Assembly: GCA_963519305.1 (NCBI GenBank) | Contig: CAUQMS010000001.1 | Location: 124,001-188,000 of the forward strand | Direction: 5' to 3' | DNA length: 64,000 nucleotides | Origin: Ewingella sp963519305 | GTDB lineage: Bacteria > Pseudomonadota > Gammaproteobacteria > Enterobacterales > Enterobacteriaceae | In this document: positions 9,097-18,661 of the stretch, one piece after another | How the letters are laid out: every line of letters starts with the position of its first letter | Position numbering within the stretch: the first letter of the stretch is position 1 | Program-made: the position numbers and the translations under genes | The notes under the pieces: model-generated | What the model was told of the DNA's origin: nothing | The model's input: the letters and a program-made list of their open reading frames with translations, nothing else | The model's database searches: none

Positions 9097-10401
9097 ATGC
9101 AAGTTTCTGTTGAAACCACTCAAGGCCTTGGGCGCCGTGTAACGATTACTGTACCTGCTGACAGCATTGAAAAAGCAGTGAGCAGCGAACTGGTCAACGT
9201 ATCTAAAAAAGTACGTATTGACGGCTTCCGTAAAGGCAAAGTACCAAGCCACATCATCGAGCAGCGTTACGGTGCTTCTGTTCGTCAGGACGTTCTGGGT
9301 GATCTGATGCAGCGCAACTTCGTTGATGCGATCATCAAAGAAAAAATCAATCCAGCTGGCGCGCCTAAATATGTGCCGGGCGAATACAAATTGGGCGAAG
9401 ATTTCAACTACACCGTTGAATTCGAAGTGTACCCAGAAGTAGAGCTGAAAGATCTGGAAAACATCGAAGTTGAAAAACCAGTCGTTGAAGTTAACGATGC
9501 CGATGTTGACACCATGCTGGAAACTCTGCGTAAGCAACAAGCTGACTGGAAAGAAAGTGACGCTGCTGTAACAGCAGAAGATCGCGTCACTGTTGATTTC
9601 TCTGGTTCTATCGACGGTGAAGAATTCGAAGGCGGCAAAGCCTCTGATTTCGTTCTGGCGATGGGTCAGGGCCGCATGATCCCAGGCTTTGAAGAAGGTT
9701 TGGTTGGTCACAAAGCCGGTGAAGAATTCACCATCGACGTAAACTTCCCAGAAGATTACCACGCTGAAAATCTGAAAGGTAAAGCGGCTAAATTCGCCAT
9801 TACCCTGAAGAAAGTAGAAGTGCGTGAGCTGCCAGAACTGACTCCAGAGTTCATCAAACGTTTCGGCGTGGCTGATGGTTCTGTTGAAGGTCTGCGTGCT
9901 GAAGTGCGTAAAAATATGGAACGCGAACTGAAAGGTGCTGTACGTAACCGCATCAAAACTCAGGCAATCGACGGTCTGGTTAACGCCAACGACATCGACG
10001 TTCCTGCTGCACTGATCGACGGTGAAGTTGATGTTCTGCGCCGTCAGGCTGCACAGCGTTTTGGCGGCAACGAAAAACAAGCGCTGGAATTACCGCGTGA
10101 GTTGTTCGAAGAGCAGGCTAAACGTCGCGTAGTAGTAGGTTTGCTGTTGGGCGAAGTGATCAGCCAGCACGAACTGAAAGCTGACGAAGATCGCGTTAAA
10201 GCGCTGATCGAAGAGATGGCTTCTGCTTACGAAGATCCATCTGAAGTTGTTGAGTTCTACAGCAAAAATAAAGAGCTGATGAACAACATGCGTAACGTCG
10301 CACTGGAAGAACAAGCGGTCGAAACTCTGTTGTCTAAAGCGAAAGTGACTGAGAAAGCCACTACCTTTACTGAACTGATGAACCAGACTCAACCTGCATA
10401 A
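9097..10401 (+). CDS. tig: Trigger factor (ribosome-bound chaperone)
   Basis: A 434-residue chaperone and peptidyl-prolyl isomerase that binds L23 at the ribosome exit tunnel and shields nascent chains. The N-terminal ribosome-binding domain carries the signature GFRKGKVP at about residues 43-50. The central FKBP-type PPIase domain spans about residues 150-240 (RVTVDFSGSIDGEEFEGG). The long helical C-terminal chaperone domain follows. A ribosome-binding site (GAGGT) precedes the ATG, and a strong terminator follows. Confidence 0.98.
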   Translation: MQVSVETTQGLGRRVTITVPADSIEKAVSSELVNVSKKVRIDGFRKGKVPSHIIEQRYGASVRQDVLGDLMQRNFVDAIIKEKINPAGAPKYVPGEYKLGEDFNYTVEFEVYPEVELKDLENIEVEKPVVEVNDADVDTMLETLRKQQADWKESDAAVTAEDRVTVDFSGSIDGEEFEGGKASDFVLAMGQGRMIPGFEEGLVGHKAGEEFTIDVNFPEDYHAENLKGKAAKFAITLKKVEVRELPELTPEFIKRFGVADGSVEGLRAEVRKNMERELKGAVRNRIKTQAIDGLVNANDIDVPAALIDGEVDVLRRQAAQRFGGNEKQALELPRELFEEQAKRRVVVGLLLGEVISQHELKADEDRVKALIEEMASAYEDPSEVVEFYSKNKELMNNMRNVALEEQAVETLLSKAKVTEKATTFTELMNQTQPA

Positions 10402-10443
10402 TATTTTTTGCATGTTGTTGAGCTTACATAAGCTCAAAATCAC

Positions 10444-10467
10444 AGCCCGCAGTTTTTACTGCGGGCT
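10444..10467 (+). terminator. Terminator after tig
   Basis: A perfect 10-bp stem (AGCCCGCAGT / ACTGCGGGCT) with a T4 loop, followed by a run of T. Confidence 0.92.
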
Positions 10468-10650
10468 TTTTTATGCTAAGGGTATGACATTTTTCTTTTT
10501 TGCTGTTGTTTTTGCACTATATTTAGCGAAGAGGGTAGAGATAACCGGTAAGCGGGGCTGTTGCTGACAAGATTGAGGGCGAGCAGATATTTTTGCAGAG
10601 CCAGGGGATGAACAAAATGTGTCTGCCGCGAAAAGAAATCTCACTGCAGA

Positions 10651-10679
10651 CTTGAAAAAGGGTGTTTATTCCCCCAATT
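10651..10679 (+). promoter_or_regulatory. Sigma-32 (heat-shock) promoter of clpP
   Basis: The -35 box CTTGAAA matches the sigma-32 consensus exactly. After a 14-base spacer the -10 box is CCCCAATT (7 of 8 against CCCCATNT). It lies about 160 bases before clpP, which is known to be heat-induced in E. coli. Confidence 0.75.
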
Positions 10680-10838
10680 GTTAACTACAAATGCAGAGTA
10701 CTTTGCTGTTAAATTCTGACTGATAACAACCGTCAGCCGCGTAAACGGCGACTTGGCCGCTTGAGCATAGTCATCAATGCTTATCTCAAGTAGAATCGGT
10801 TTAACTAGCGCCAAAGAGAATTCTATTAGGAGACGGTT

Positions 10839-11462
10839 ATGTCATACAATAGTGGACGAGATCAATTTGCACCGAACATGGCTCTGGTACCCATGGTTGT
10901 GGAGCAAACTTCACGGGGTGAGCGTTCTTACGACATCTACTCCCGCCTGCTGAAGGAACGTATTATTTTCATGACGGGTCAGGTTGAAGACCATATGGCT
11001 AACCTGATTGTGGCTCAAATGCTGTTCCTGGAAGCAGAAAGCCCGGAAAAAGACATTTTCCTGTACATTAACTCTCCGGGCGGCGTGATCACTGCCGGTA
11101 TGTCTATCTATGACACCATGCAGTTTATCAAACCCGACGTCAGCACCATTTGTATGGGGCAGGCCTGTTCAATGGGCGCGTTCCTGTTAACCGCAGGGGC
11201 GAAAGGTAAGCGTTTCTGCCTGCCAAATTCGCGCGTGATGATCCATCAGCCTCTGGGCGGTTTCCAGGGACAGGCGACGGATATTGAAATTCACGCCAAA
11301 GAGATCCTGAAAGTGAAATCCCGTATGAATGAGCTGATGGCGAAGCATACTGGCAAGTCGCTGGAAGAGATCGAGCGTGATACCGAGCGTGACCGTTTCT
11401 TGTCAGCACAAGAATCTGTAGAGTATGGATTGGTTGACTCCGTATTTTCCCATCGCGTCTGA
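10839..11462 (+). CDS. clpP: ATP-dependent Clp protease proteolytic subunit
   Basis: A 207-residue serine protease that forms the double-heptamer chamber fed by ClpX or ClpA. The catalytic residues are visible: Ser111 in QACSMGAF and His136 in VMIHQPLGG, with the Asp near residue 185. The first 14 or so residues are the propeptide. An AGGAGA ribosome-binding site precedes the ATG. clpX follows 194 bases downstream with no strong terminator between, so they are probably co-transcribed. Confidence 0.99.
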   Translation: MSYNSGRDQFAPNMALVPMVVEQTSRGERSYDIYSRLLKERIIFMTGQVEDHMANLIVAQMLFLEAESPEKDIFLYINSPGGVITAGMSIYDTMQFIKPDVSTICMGQACSMGAFLLTAGAKGKRFCLPNSRVMIHQPLGGFQGQATDIEIHAKEILKVKSRMNELMAKHTGKSLEEIERDTERDRFLSAQESVEYGLVDSVFSHRV

Positions 11463-11656
11463 CGGCTTAAATCTGCCGGGTTGATGGTCTATAGTTAAGT
11501 CATACAGAGGCAACGCAGGCTGACGCGACAGTTTTATTGTGAGCGCTGCGTTTCGCCCATCACAGACATAACAGCCATCTGCCGTCGATACGGCAGCGAT
11601 TAACATGGCCGTACCGCGTATTTTTGCGGAACAGATACTAAAGAAGAGGTTTACTG

Positions 11657-12931
11657 ATGACAGATAAGCGCAAAGACGGTTCAGGAAAGCTGCTGTACTG
11701 CTCTTTCTGCGGCAAAAGCCAGCATGAAGTGCGTAAGCTGATTGCCGGGCCGTCAGTGTATATCTGCGATGAGTGTGTCGATCTGTGTAACGACATTATT
11801 CGCGAAGAGATTAAAGAAGTCGCTCCGCACCGCGAACGCAGTGCACTGCCGACTCCGCATGAGATCCGCCAGCACCTTGATGACTACGTCATCGGGCAGG
11901 AACCCGCTAAAAAGGTTCTGGCTGTGGCGGTTTATAACCACTACAAGCGCCTGCGTAATGGCGATACCACCAATGGTATCGAATTAGGTAAGAGCAACAT
12001 TCTGCTGATCGGACCTACCGGTAGCGGTAAAACGTTGCTGGCAGAAACGCTTGCACGTTTCCTGGATGTGCCGTTTACGATGGCCGATGCCACCACGCTG
12101 ACCGAAGCCGGTTATGTGGGTGAGGATGTGGAAAACATCATCCAGAAACTGCTGCAGAAATGTGATTACGACGTACAAAAAGCGCAACGCGGGATCGTTT
12201 ATATCGATGAAATCGATAAAATTTCCCGTAAATCTGATAACCCATCGATCACACGTGACGTGTCCGGTGAAGGTGTTCAGCAAGCGCTGCTGAAACTGAT
12301 TGAAGGTACCGTGGCTGCAGTTCCACCTCAGGGCGGACGTAAGCATCCTCAGCAGGAGTTCCTGCAGGTTGATACTTCTAAGATCCTGTTTATCTGTGGC
12401 GGCGCATTTGCCGGTCTGGATAAAGTCATTGGTCAGCGTATCAACACCGGTACCGGGATTGGTTTTGGTGCTGAAGTGAAAGGTAAGTCTGAAAAAGCCA
12501 CTGAAGGTCAGTTGCTGGCTCAGGCTGAACCGGAAGATTTGATCAAATTTGGTCTGATCCCGGAATTTATCGGTCGTCTGCCTGTTGTCGCTACCCTGAG
12601 CGAACTGAGCGAAGACGCGCTGATTCAGATCCTGAAAGAGCCGAAAAATGCGCTGACCAAACAGTATCAGGCATTGTTCAATCTCGAAGGTGTCGAACTG
12701 GAATTCCGTGATGAAGCGCTGGTGGCGATTGCCAAAAAAGCGATGGTGCGTAAAACAGGTGCCCGTGGTCTGCGTTCGATAGTAGAAGGCGCACTGCTCG
12801 ATACCATGTATGACCTGCCATCACTGGACAGCGTAGAGAAAGTGGTTATCGATGAATCCGTAATTTCGGGTCAGTCAGAACCGCTGATGATTTATGGTAA
12901 ACCTGAAGCGCAACAGGCATCTGGCGAATAA
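11657..12931 (+). CDS. clpX: ATP-dependent Clp protease ATP-binding subunit ClpX
   Basis: A 424-residue AAA+ unfoldase that delivers substrates to ClpP. The N-terminal zinc-binding domain has Cys15 and Cys18 plus a second pair in ICDECVDLC. Walker A is GPTGSGKT at about residues 120-127, Walker B ends IVYIDEIDKI, and the IGF loop that docks on ClpP is in GTGIGFGAE. It is preceded by clpP and followed by a terminator and then lon. Confidence 0.99.
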   Translation: MTDKRKDGSGKLLYCSFCGKSQHEVRKLIAGPSVYICDECVDLCNDIIREEIKEVAPHRERSALPTPHEIRQHLDDYVIGQEPAKKVLAVAVYNHYKRLRNGDTTNGIELGKSNILLIGPTGSGKTLLAETLARFLDVPFTMADATTLTEAGYVGEDVENIIQKLLQKCDYDVQKAQRGIVYIDEIDKISRKSDNPSITRDVSGEGVQQALLKLIEGTVAAVPPQGGRKHPQQEFLQVDTSKILFICGGAFAGLDKVIGQRINTGTGIGFGAEVKGKSEKATEGQLLAQAEPEDLIKFGLIPEFIGRLPVVATLSELSEDALIQILKEPKNALTKQYQALFNLEGVELEFRDEALVAIAKKAMVRKTGARGLRSIVEGALLDTMYDLPSLDSVEKVVIDESVISGQSEPLMIYGKPEAQQASGE

Positions 12932-12961
12932 TTAGCCAACTGTTCCATAAGGTTAGTGAAG

Positions 12962-12986
12962 AAATGGGGGATTTTGTCCCCCATTT
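12962..12986 (+). terminator. Terminator after clpX
   Basis: A perfect 10-bp stem (AAATGGGGGA / TCCCCCATTT) with a TTTTG loop and a long T tract. Confidence 0.92.
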
Positions 12987-13007
12987 TTTTTTACTCGCAT
13001 TCTTGTC

Positions 13008-13035
13008 GTTGAATGTCAGATATTCATCCCCATAT
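13008..13035 (+). promoter_or_regulatory. Sigma-32 (heat-shock) promoter of lon
   Basis: A -35-like GTTGAAT and a perfect -10 CCCCATAT, spaced 13 bases. The arrangement and the surrounding bases resemble the known E. coli lon heat-shock promoter. Confidence 0.7.
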
Positions 13036-13123
13036 ACTCAGATAACGACTTGCTGAAACCCGTTTGACTCGTGTTTCACGAGATTTCCTTAACCTGGCGG
13101 AAGCTAAACTAAGAGAGAGCTCT

Positions 13124-15478
13124 ATGAACCCTGAGCGTTCCGAACGCATAGAAATCCCCGTCTTGCCTTTGCGCGACGTGGTGGTTTATCCGCACATGGT
13201 GATCCCGTTGTTTGTTGGCAGGGAAAAATCGATTCGCTGCCTCGAAGCTGCGATGGATCACGACAAAAAAATCATGCTGGTTGCGCAGAAAGAAGCGTCA
13301 ACTGATGAGCCGGGTGTTAACGATCTCTTCTCTGTAGGCACCGTTGCCTCCATATTGCAGATGCTGAAACTGCCTGACGGCACCGTTAAAGTCCTGGTTG
13401 AAGGTTTACAGCGCGCACGCATTACCACGCTGTCTGACAGCGGTGAGCACTTTGCTGCTCAGGCCGAATACCTTGAATCACCGGCCGTGGACGAACGCGA
13501 ACAGGAAGTTCTGGTTCGCACCGCCATTAATCAGTTTGAAGGCTATATCAAACTGAATAAAAAGATCCCGCCGGAAGTGCTGACGTCGCTCAACAGCATT
13601 GAAGATGCGGCCCGTCTGGCTGACACCATAGCCGCACATATGCCATTGAAACTCAGTGACAAACAGTCCGTACTGGAGATGTTTGATATCACCGAGCGTC
13701 TGGAATATCTGATGGCGATGATGGAATCGGAAATCGACCTGCTTCAGGTTGAAAAACGCATCCGTAACCGTGTCAAAAAACAGATGGAAAAGAGCCAGCG
13801 CGAGTACTATCTGAATGAGCAAATGAAAGCTATTCAGAAAGAACTGGGCGAGATGGACGATGCGCCTGATGAACACGAAGCGCTGAAACGCAAAATCGAT
13901 GCGGCAAAAATGCCGAAAGAAGCGCGTGAAAAAACAGAAGCTGAGCTGCAAAAGCTGAAAATGATGTCGCCGATGTCCGCCGAAGCCACCGTTGTGCGTG
14001 GTTATATCGACTGGATGCTTCAGGTGCCATGGAATGCACGCAGCAAAGTGAAGAAAGATCTGCGTAAAGCACAGGAAGTTCTCGATACCGATCACTTTGG
14101 CCTCGAACGTGTCAAAGACCGTATCCTTGAATATCTTGCAGTACAGACGCGCGTCAGCAAAATCAAAGGGCCGATTCTCTGTCTGGTCGGGCCTCCGGGC
14201 GTGGGTAAAACCTCGCTGGGACAATCCATTGCCCGCGCAACAGGCCGTGAATATGTTCGTATGGCACTGGGTGGGGTACGTGATGAAGCGGAGATCCGCG
14301 GACATCGCCGTACTTACATCGGTTCCATGCCAGGTAAGATGATTCAGAAAATGGCGAAAGTGGGCGTTAAAAACCCGCTGTTCCTGTTGGATGAAATTGA
14401 CAAAATGTCTTCTGACATGCGCGGTGACCCGGCTTCTGCACTGCTTGAGGTCCTGGATCCCGAGCAGAACGTGGCGTTCAACGATCACTATCTGGAGGTC
14501 GATTACGATCTGTCAGATGTGATGTTTGTCGCGACGTCCAACTCAATGAACATTCCGGCACCGTTACTGGACCGTATGGAAGTGATTCGTCTCTCCGGTT
14601 ATACCGAAGATGAAAAGCTGAATATTGCGAAACAGCACCTGTTGCCGAAACAGATTGAGCGTAATGCTCTGAAGAAGACCGAACTGACGATCGACGACAG
14701 CGCTATTATCGGGATTATTCGTTTCTATACCCGTGAAGCAGGTGTGCGTAGTCTGGAACGTGAGCTTTCTAAGCTGTGCCGTAAAGCGGTCAAACAATTG
14801 CTGATGGACAAAACCCTCAAGCACATTGAGATCAACGGCGACAACCTGAAAGATTTCCTTGGCGTGCAGAAAGTGGATTACGGCCGTGCTGATACCGAAA
14901 ACCGCGTCGGCCAGGTAACCGGTTTGGCCTGGACCGAAGTCGGTGGGGAACTGCTGACTATCGAAACTGCCTGCGTACCGGGTAAAGGCAAACTGACCTA
15001 TACCGGCTCCTTAGGTGAAGTTATGCAGGAGTCTATCCAGGCGGCGCTGACGGTTGTACGTGCCCGTGCGGACAAACTGGGCATTAACCCTGACTTCTAC
15101 GAGAAACGTGATATCCACGTTCACGTACCTGAAGGGGCAACGCCAAAAGATGGTCCAAGCGCCGGTATCGCAATGTGTACCGCGCTGGTTTCCTGTCTGA
15201 CCGGTAACCCGGTGCGTGCGGACGTGGCGATGACAGGGGAAATTACCCTGCGTGGTCTGGTCCTGCCGATCGGTGGTCTGAAAGAGAAGCTGCTGGCCGC
15301 ACACCGTGGTGGCATCAAAGTGGTGCTGATCCCGGATGACAACAAACGCGATCTGGAAGAGATCCCAGCCAACGTCTTGGGCGATCTTGTGATCCATCCG
15401 GTGAAGCGTATTGATGATGTGTTGAATTTTGCACTGCAAAATCCAGCCTTCGGTGCGCTACCGGTAGCAGCAAAATAG
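13124..15478 (+). CDS. lon: ATP-dependent protease Lon
   Basis: A 784-residue AAA+ serine protease, the same length as E. coli Lon. The start is ATG 13124, after AGAGAGAG, because MNPERSERIEIPVLPL is the known N-terminus; an in-frame upstream extension of 20 codons is not supported. The protein has an N-terminal substrate-binding domain, Walker A GPPGVGKT near residue 356, and a C-terminal protease domain with catalytic Ser in PKDGPSAGIAM (about 679) and Lys about 43 residues later. Lon degrades misfolded and regulatory proteins. Confidence 0.99.
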   Translation: MNPERSERIEIPVLPLRDVVVYPHMVIPLFVGREKSIRCLEAAMDHDKKIMLVAQKEASTDEPGVNDLFSVGTVASILQMLKLPDGTVKVLVEGLQRARITTLSDSGEHFAAQAEYLESPAVDEREQEVLVRTAINQFEGYIKLNKKIPPEVLTSLNSIEDAARLADTIAAHMPLKLSDKQSVLEMFDITERLEYLMAMMESEIDLLQVEKRIRNRVKKQMEKSQREYYLNEQMKAIQKELGEMDDAPDEHEALKRKIDAAKMPKEAREKTEAELQKLKMMSPMSAEATVVRGYIDWMLQVPWNARSKVKKDLRKAQEVLDTDHFGLERVKDRILEYLAVQTRVSKIKGPILCLVGPPGVGKTSLGQSIARATGREYVRMALGGVRDEAEIRGHRRTYIGSMPGKMIQKMAKVGVKNPLFLLDEIDKMSSDMRGDPASALLEVLDPEQNVAFNDHYLEVDYDLSDVMFVATSNSMNIPAPLLDRMEVIRLSGYTEDEKLNIAKQHLLPKQIERNALKKTELTIDDSAIIGIIRFYTREAGVRSLERELSKLCRKAVKQLLMDKTLKHIEINGDNLKDFLGVQKVDYGRADTENRVGQVTGLAWTEVGGELLTIETACVPGKGKLTYTGSLGEVMQESIQAALTVVRARADKLGINPDFYEKRDIHVHVPEGATPKDGPSAGIAMCTALVSCLTGNPVRADVAMTGEITLRGLVLPIGGLKEKLLAAHRGGIKVVLIPDDNKRDLEEIPANVLGDLVIHPVKRIDDVLNFALQNPAFGALPVAAK

Positions 15479-15510
15479 TGATCAAGGCCCTCACACTAAA
15501 ATAAAACTCG

Positions 15511-15540
15511 GGCTGGCAGGTGAAATCTCACTTGCCAGCC
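15511..15540 (+). terminator. Terminator after lon
   Basis: A 13-bp stem with a single G-U pair (GGCTGGCAGGTGA / TCACTTGCCAGCC) and a 4-base loop, followed by T7. Confidence 0.92.
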
Positions 15541-15694
15541 TTTTTTTGTGTCGTTAAGTTAGACAGCTGTCAGTGAGTTTCAGGCTGCTTTCAGCCGCTT
15601 GCATAGCCCTGACAAGCTTGATATAACAGCTGCGCTGTCATATTCGCAGGGAAAATGCGATGTGGCGATAGAATTTCTAGAGGGGATGAATAGA

Positions 15695-15970
15695 GTGAAT
15701 AAGTCACAACTGATCGACAAAATTGCCGCTGGTGCTGATATTTCTAAAGCGGCTGCTGGGCGCGTATTGGATGCAGTACTTGGATCCGTAACCGACACCC
15801 TGAAATCTGGGGAAGAAGTTGCTCTGGTTGGCTTTGGTACTTTCTCGGTCCGTGAGCGTTCTGCGCGTACAGGCCGTAACCCACAAACGGGTAAAGAAAT
15901 CAGCATTGCTGCGGCAAAAGTTCCTGGTTTCCGTGCTGGTAAAGCGTTGAAAGACGCAGTCAACGGTTAA
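15695..15970 (+). CDS. hupB: DNA-binding protein HU-beta
   Basis: A 91-residue nucleoid protein that bends DNA as a homo- or heterodimer with HU-alpha. I chose the GTG at 15695 because it gives the conserved N-terminus VNKSQLIDKIAAG and has an AGGGGA ribosome-binding site 8 bases upstream. Longer in-frame starts at 15599 or 15686 lack support. The DNA-binding beta-arm GRNPQTGKE is intact. Confidence 0.97.
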   Translation: MNKSQLIDKIAAGADISKAAAGRVLDAVLGSVTDTLKSGEEVALVGFGTFSVRERSARTGRNPQTGKEISIAAAKVPGFRAGKALKDAVNG

Positions 15971-16086
15971 TTACCTGCAGGTCAGGCGTCATACCTGCGA
16001 GACGAAAGCCACACAGTGCTTTCATTCCCAGGTCTGGTTGTTAAACAATAACCTGACGTCACCGGGCTGGTAAGGTAAGATACAAG

Positions 16087-16106
16087 GCGCATCGGAATTG
16101 ATGCGC
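16087..16106 (+). terminator. Terminator after hupB
   Basis: A 7-bp stem (GCGCATC / GATGCGC) with a 6-base loop and T7 run, 30 bases before ppiD. Confidence 0.85.
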
Positions 16107-16137
16107 TTTTTTTATTACAGCGGAGTGTTGCCTCACT

Positions 16138-18018
16138 ATGATGGACAATTTACGCGCGGCCTCCAGTCACGTCGCGCTCAAAATCATTCTGGCCCTGATT
16201 ATTCTGTCCTTTGTTTTGACAGGGATGAGTAGCTACTTGACCGGTGGTTCTGGCGACTATGCAGCGAAAGTGAATGGCCAGGAAATAGGGCGTGCACAGC
16301 TGGAAGAAGCAGTGCAAAGCCAGCGTAGCCGACTGCAGCAACAGCTTGGAGACCAATTCTCTGCGCTGGCAGGGAGTGAAGGCTACATGCAGCAACTGCG
16401 TCAGGAATCGCTTAACAACCTGATTGACGTCACGTTGCTCGATCAGTATTCCAAAAAACTGGGTATTACTGTCAGCGATCAGCAGATCAAAAACGCGATT
16501 CTGGCGACCCCACAATTCCAGACTGATGGCCGTTTCGATAACGCTAAATATCTGCAAAGTATCCAGGGTATGGGCTACAGCGCAGACAATTTTGCTAAAT
16601 TGATGAAACAGCAATTGGTCAGTCAACAGCTGGCTCAGGCTTTTGGCACGTCAGATTTCGTTCTGCCTGCTGAAACTAAAGCCATGTCTGAATTGCTTTT
16701 GCAAGAACGCGACGTTCGCACTGCGACTTTAGATACCGCGGCGCTGGCTGCGAAACAGCAGGTCAGTGACAGCGAAGCGCAGGCGTTCTACGACCAGAAT
16801 AAGAACAACTTTATTTCACCTGAGCAGGTAAAAGTCAGCTACATCGAAATGGATGCGGCGGCTATGCAGGGGAAATCGACCGTCAGTGATGCCGACGTCA
16901 CCGCTTACTACGACCAACATAAGAGCGAGTTTGGTCAGCCTGAGCGTCGTCGTTACAGCGTTATCGTACTCAAAACGCAGGCGGATGCCGATGCCGTCGC
17001 CGCTGAGCTGAAAAAAGGCGCCGATTTCGCCGCGTTGGCAAAAACCAAGTCCACCGATACCCTGAGCGGTAAGCAGGGCGGCCTGATGGATTGGGTTGAG
17101 CCTGAAACCACCTTGCCAGAATTCAAGAGCGCCAATCTGACTGAAAAAGGCCAGATCTCCGGTGTGATTAAATCTGACAGTGGTTTCTTCATCCTGCGCC
17201 TTGAAGACGTTAAACCTGAGCAGATCAAACCGATGGCTCAGGTGCATGACAGCATCGTGGATAAACTCAAGCAAGAGAAAGCCGTGGATGCGTATTACGC
17301 ATTGCAGCAGAAAGTCAGCGAAGCCGCGAATAACGACAACGAATCTTTGGCTTCTGCCGAAGAAGTTGCTGGTGTGAAAGCGACACATACTGACTGGTTT
17401 ACTCAGCAAGCTATCCCGGCTGGCATCAACTTCAAACCTGTTGTTCAGGCCATCTTCGAAGGCGGATTGATTGGGCAGGACGGTACGCCGGGTAGCAACT
17501 CAGACATCATTACCGTGGACGGCGATCGTGCTTTTGTTGTGCGCGTTGATGCGCACAAAGCTGAAGGCTTTAAGCCTTTTGCTGACGTTAAAGATCAAGT
17601 GATCGCGTTAGTGAAGCGTCAGAAGGCGGAAAACCAGGCGCGTATGGATGGTGAGAAACTGCTGACCGCCCTCAAAGCCGGTAAAGGCGATGAAGCGCTG
17701 AAAGCAGCGGGACTGACCTTTGGCGATGTACAGAAAGTTCAGCGTAGTCAGCAGCCTTCTGCATTTGAGCAAAATGTTTATGCTTTACCGCATCCGCAAA
17801 AAGATCAGCCGGTATACGGTTTGTCTCAGGATGACAAAGGTAATAGCGTTCTCGTAGAGCTGACCGCGGTTAATCCGGGGACTCTGCCAGATAATGAAAC
17901 GACACGTTTTGAGCAGGAACTGCAGCAGTCTTCATCCAACGTGACCTTTGATGCACTGCTGACAAACCTGCGTCAGGAAGCCAAAATCAAGTTGGGTTCT
18001 GCCGCGCAAGTCCAGTAA
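16138..18018 (+). CDS. ppiD: Periplasmic folding chaperone PpiD
   Basis: A 626-residue inner-membrane-anchored SurA-like chaperone that works at the Sec translocon on emerging outer-membrane proteins (E. coli 623 residues). A short cytoplasmic N-terminus (MMDNLRAASSHVALK) leads into one membrane helix at about residues 16-35. A SurA-like N domain, a parvulin-type domain around residues 265-355 and a C-terminal helical domain follow. Two adjacent ATGs could start it. Confidence 0.97.
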   Translation: MMDNLRAASSHVALKIILALIILSFVLTGMSSYLTGGSGDYAAKVNGQEIGRAQLEEAVQSQRSRLQQQLGDQFSALAGSEGYMQQLRQESLNNLIDVTLLDQYSKKLGITVSDQQIKNAILATPQFQTDGRFDNAKYLQSIQGMGYSADNFAKLMKQQLVSQQLAQAFGTSDFVLPAETKAMSELLLQERDVRTATLDTAALAAKQQVSDSEAQAFYDQNKNNFISPEQVKVSYIEMDAAAMQGKSTVSDADVTAYYDQHKSEFGQPERRRYSVIVLKTQADADAVAAELKKGADFAALAKTKSTDTLSGKQGGLMDWVEPETTLPEFKSANLTEKGQISGVIKSDSGFFILRLEDVKPEQIKPMAQVHDSIVDKLKQEKAVDAYYALQQKVSEAANNDNESLASAEEVAGVKATHTDWFTQQAIPAGINFKPVVQAIFEGGLIGQDGTPGSNSDIITVDGDRAFVVRVDAHKAEGFKPFADVKDQVIALVKRQKAENQARMDGEKLLTALKAGKGDEALKAAGLTFGDVQKVQRSQQPSAFEQNVYALPHPQKDQPVYGLSQDDKGNSVLVELTAVNPGTLPDNETTRFEQELQQSSSNVTFDALLTNLRQEAKIKLGSAAQVQ

Positions 18019-18052
18019 ACGCCGCAAATATTTGCAACGCGTTGCAACAACC

Positions 18053-18074
18053 AAAGGCCGCTTTCGCGGCCTTT
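18053..18074 (+). terminator. Terminator after ppiD
   Basis: A perfect 9-bp stem (AAAGGCCGC / GCGGCCTTT) with loop TTTC; only a short T run follows. Confidence 0.75.
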
Positions 18075-18155
18075 TCCACATTTTGAATCTGCCAATTGTT
18101 GCCTGATAAAACTTGCTGCACTCTGTCCGTGCTGAAAACACATGGAGGATACAGC

Positions 18156-18542
18156 ATGAAAAAATTAGGCATTACTTCACTCTCACTGGCTCTGGCGTTA
18201 GGTCTTTCTACGCTTCCCGTTATGCTTCAGGCAGCACCTGTGGCGGTTAGTCAGGTTGCTACCACCACGCCTGCTGTGGCTCAGGCTCCTGCCAGTAAAG
18301 CGGGAACTTCTGTAGCCAAAAAGGAGCAAGCTATCACGACGGATGACGCCACAGTCAATATCAACACGGCGTCAGCGGAAGACTTCGCGCGGGTAATGAA
18401 CGGTGTGGGTCTGAAGAAGGGGCAGGCGATCATCAGCTATCGCGAAGAGTTGGGGCAGTTCACGGCCATTGAGCAATTACAGGAAGTGCCGGGAATTGGC
18501 ACTGCATTGTTCGAACGTAACAAGGACCGTCTGAAACTGTGA
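18156..18542 (+). CDS. ybaV: ComEA-like helix-hairpin-helix protein YbaV
   Basis: A 128-residue secreted protein. A signal peptide (MKKLGITSLSLALALGLS to about residue 27) is followed by an Ala/Thr/Val-rich linker. A ComEA-type double helix-hairpin-helix domain at about residues 66-128 starts VNINTASAEDF and includes VPGIGTALFERN. This fold binds DNA in competence proteins; the role of YbaV is unproven. The start is ATG 18156, with GGAGGA 9 bases upstream. Synteny with ppiD and fadM matches E. coli. Confidence 0.93.
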   Translation: MKKLGITSLSLALALGLSTLPVMLQAAPVAVSQVATTTPAVAQAPASKAGTSVAKKEQAITTDDATVNINTASAEDFARVMNGVGLKKGQAIISYREELGQFTAIEQLQEVPGIGTALFERNKDRLKL

Positions 18543-18551
18543 CGGATGTCG

Positions 18552-18580
18552 CGGCGATAACCTGCTAACGGTTATCGCCG
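18552..18580 (+). terminator. Terminator after ybaV
   Basis: A perfect 11-bp stem (CGGCGATAACC / GGTTATCGCCG) with a 7-base loop, followed by TTTTCTTC. Confidence 0.85.
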
Positions 18581-18661
18581 TTTTCTTCTGCTAATCTTTC
18601 AAGACATCTGACCAGTTCAGGTTCATTATCTGACCTCTAACCTCAGGAGCCCGAAGAGATT

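Larger units (their letters stand above)
10402..10838. other. tig-clpP intergenic region (437 bases)
   Basis: No gene is evident. It contains the tig terminator (10444-10467) and a good sigma-32 promoter match for clpP (10651-10679). The rest is unexplained leader. Confidence 0.6.

Noticed and set aside
8995..10080. A 361-codon open frame on the minus strand across tig
   Set aside because: It is antisense to a conserved gene, has Phe-rich low-information protein sequence typical of reversed coding DNA, and shows no family resemblance.
13478..14488. A 336-codon open frame on the minus strand across lon
   Set aside because: It mirrors the lon coding sequence; its composition (many Phe, His and Arg) is that of a shadow frame.
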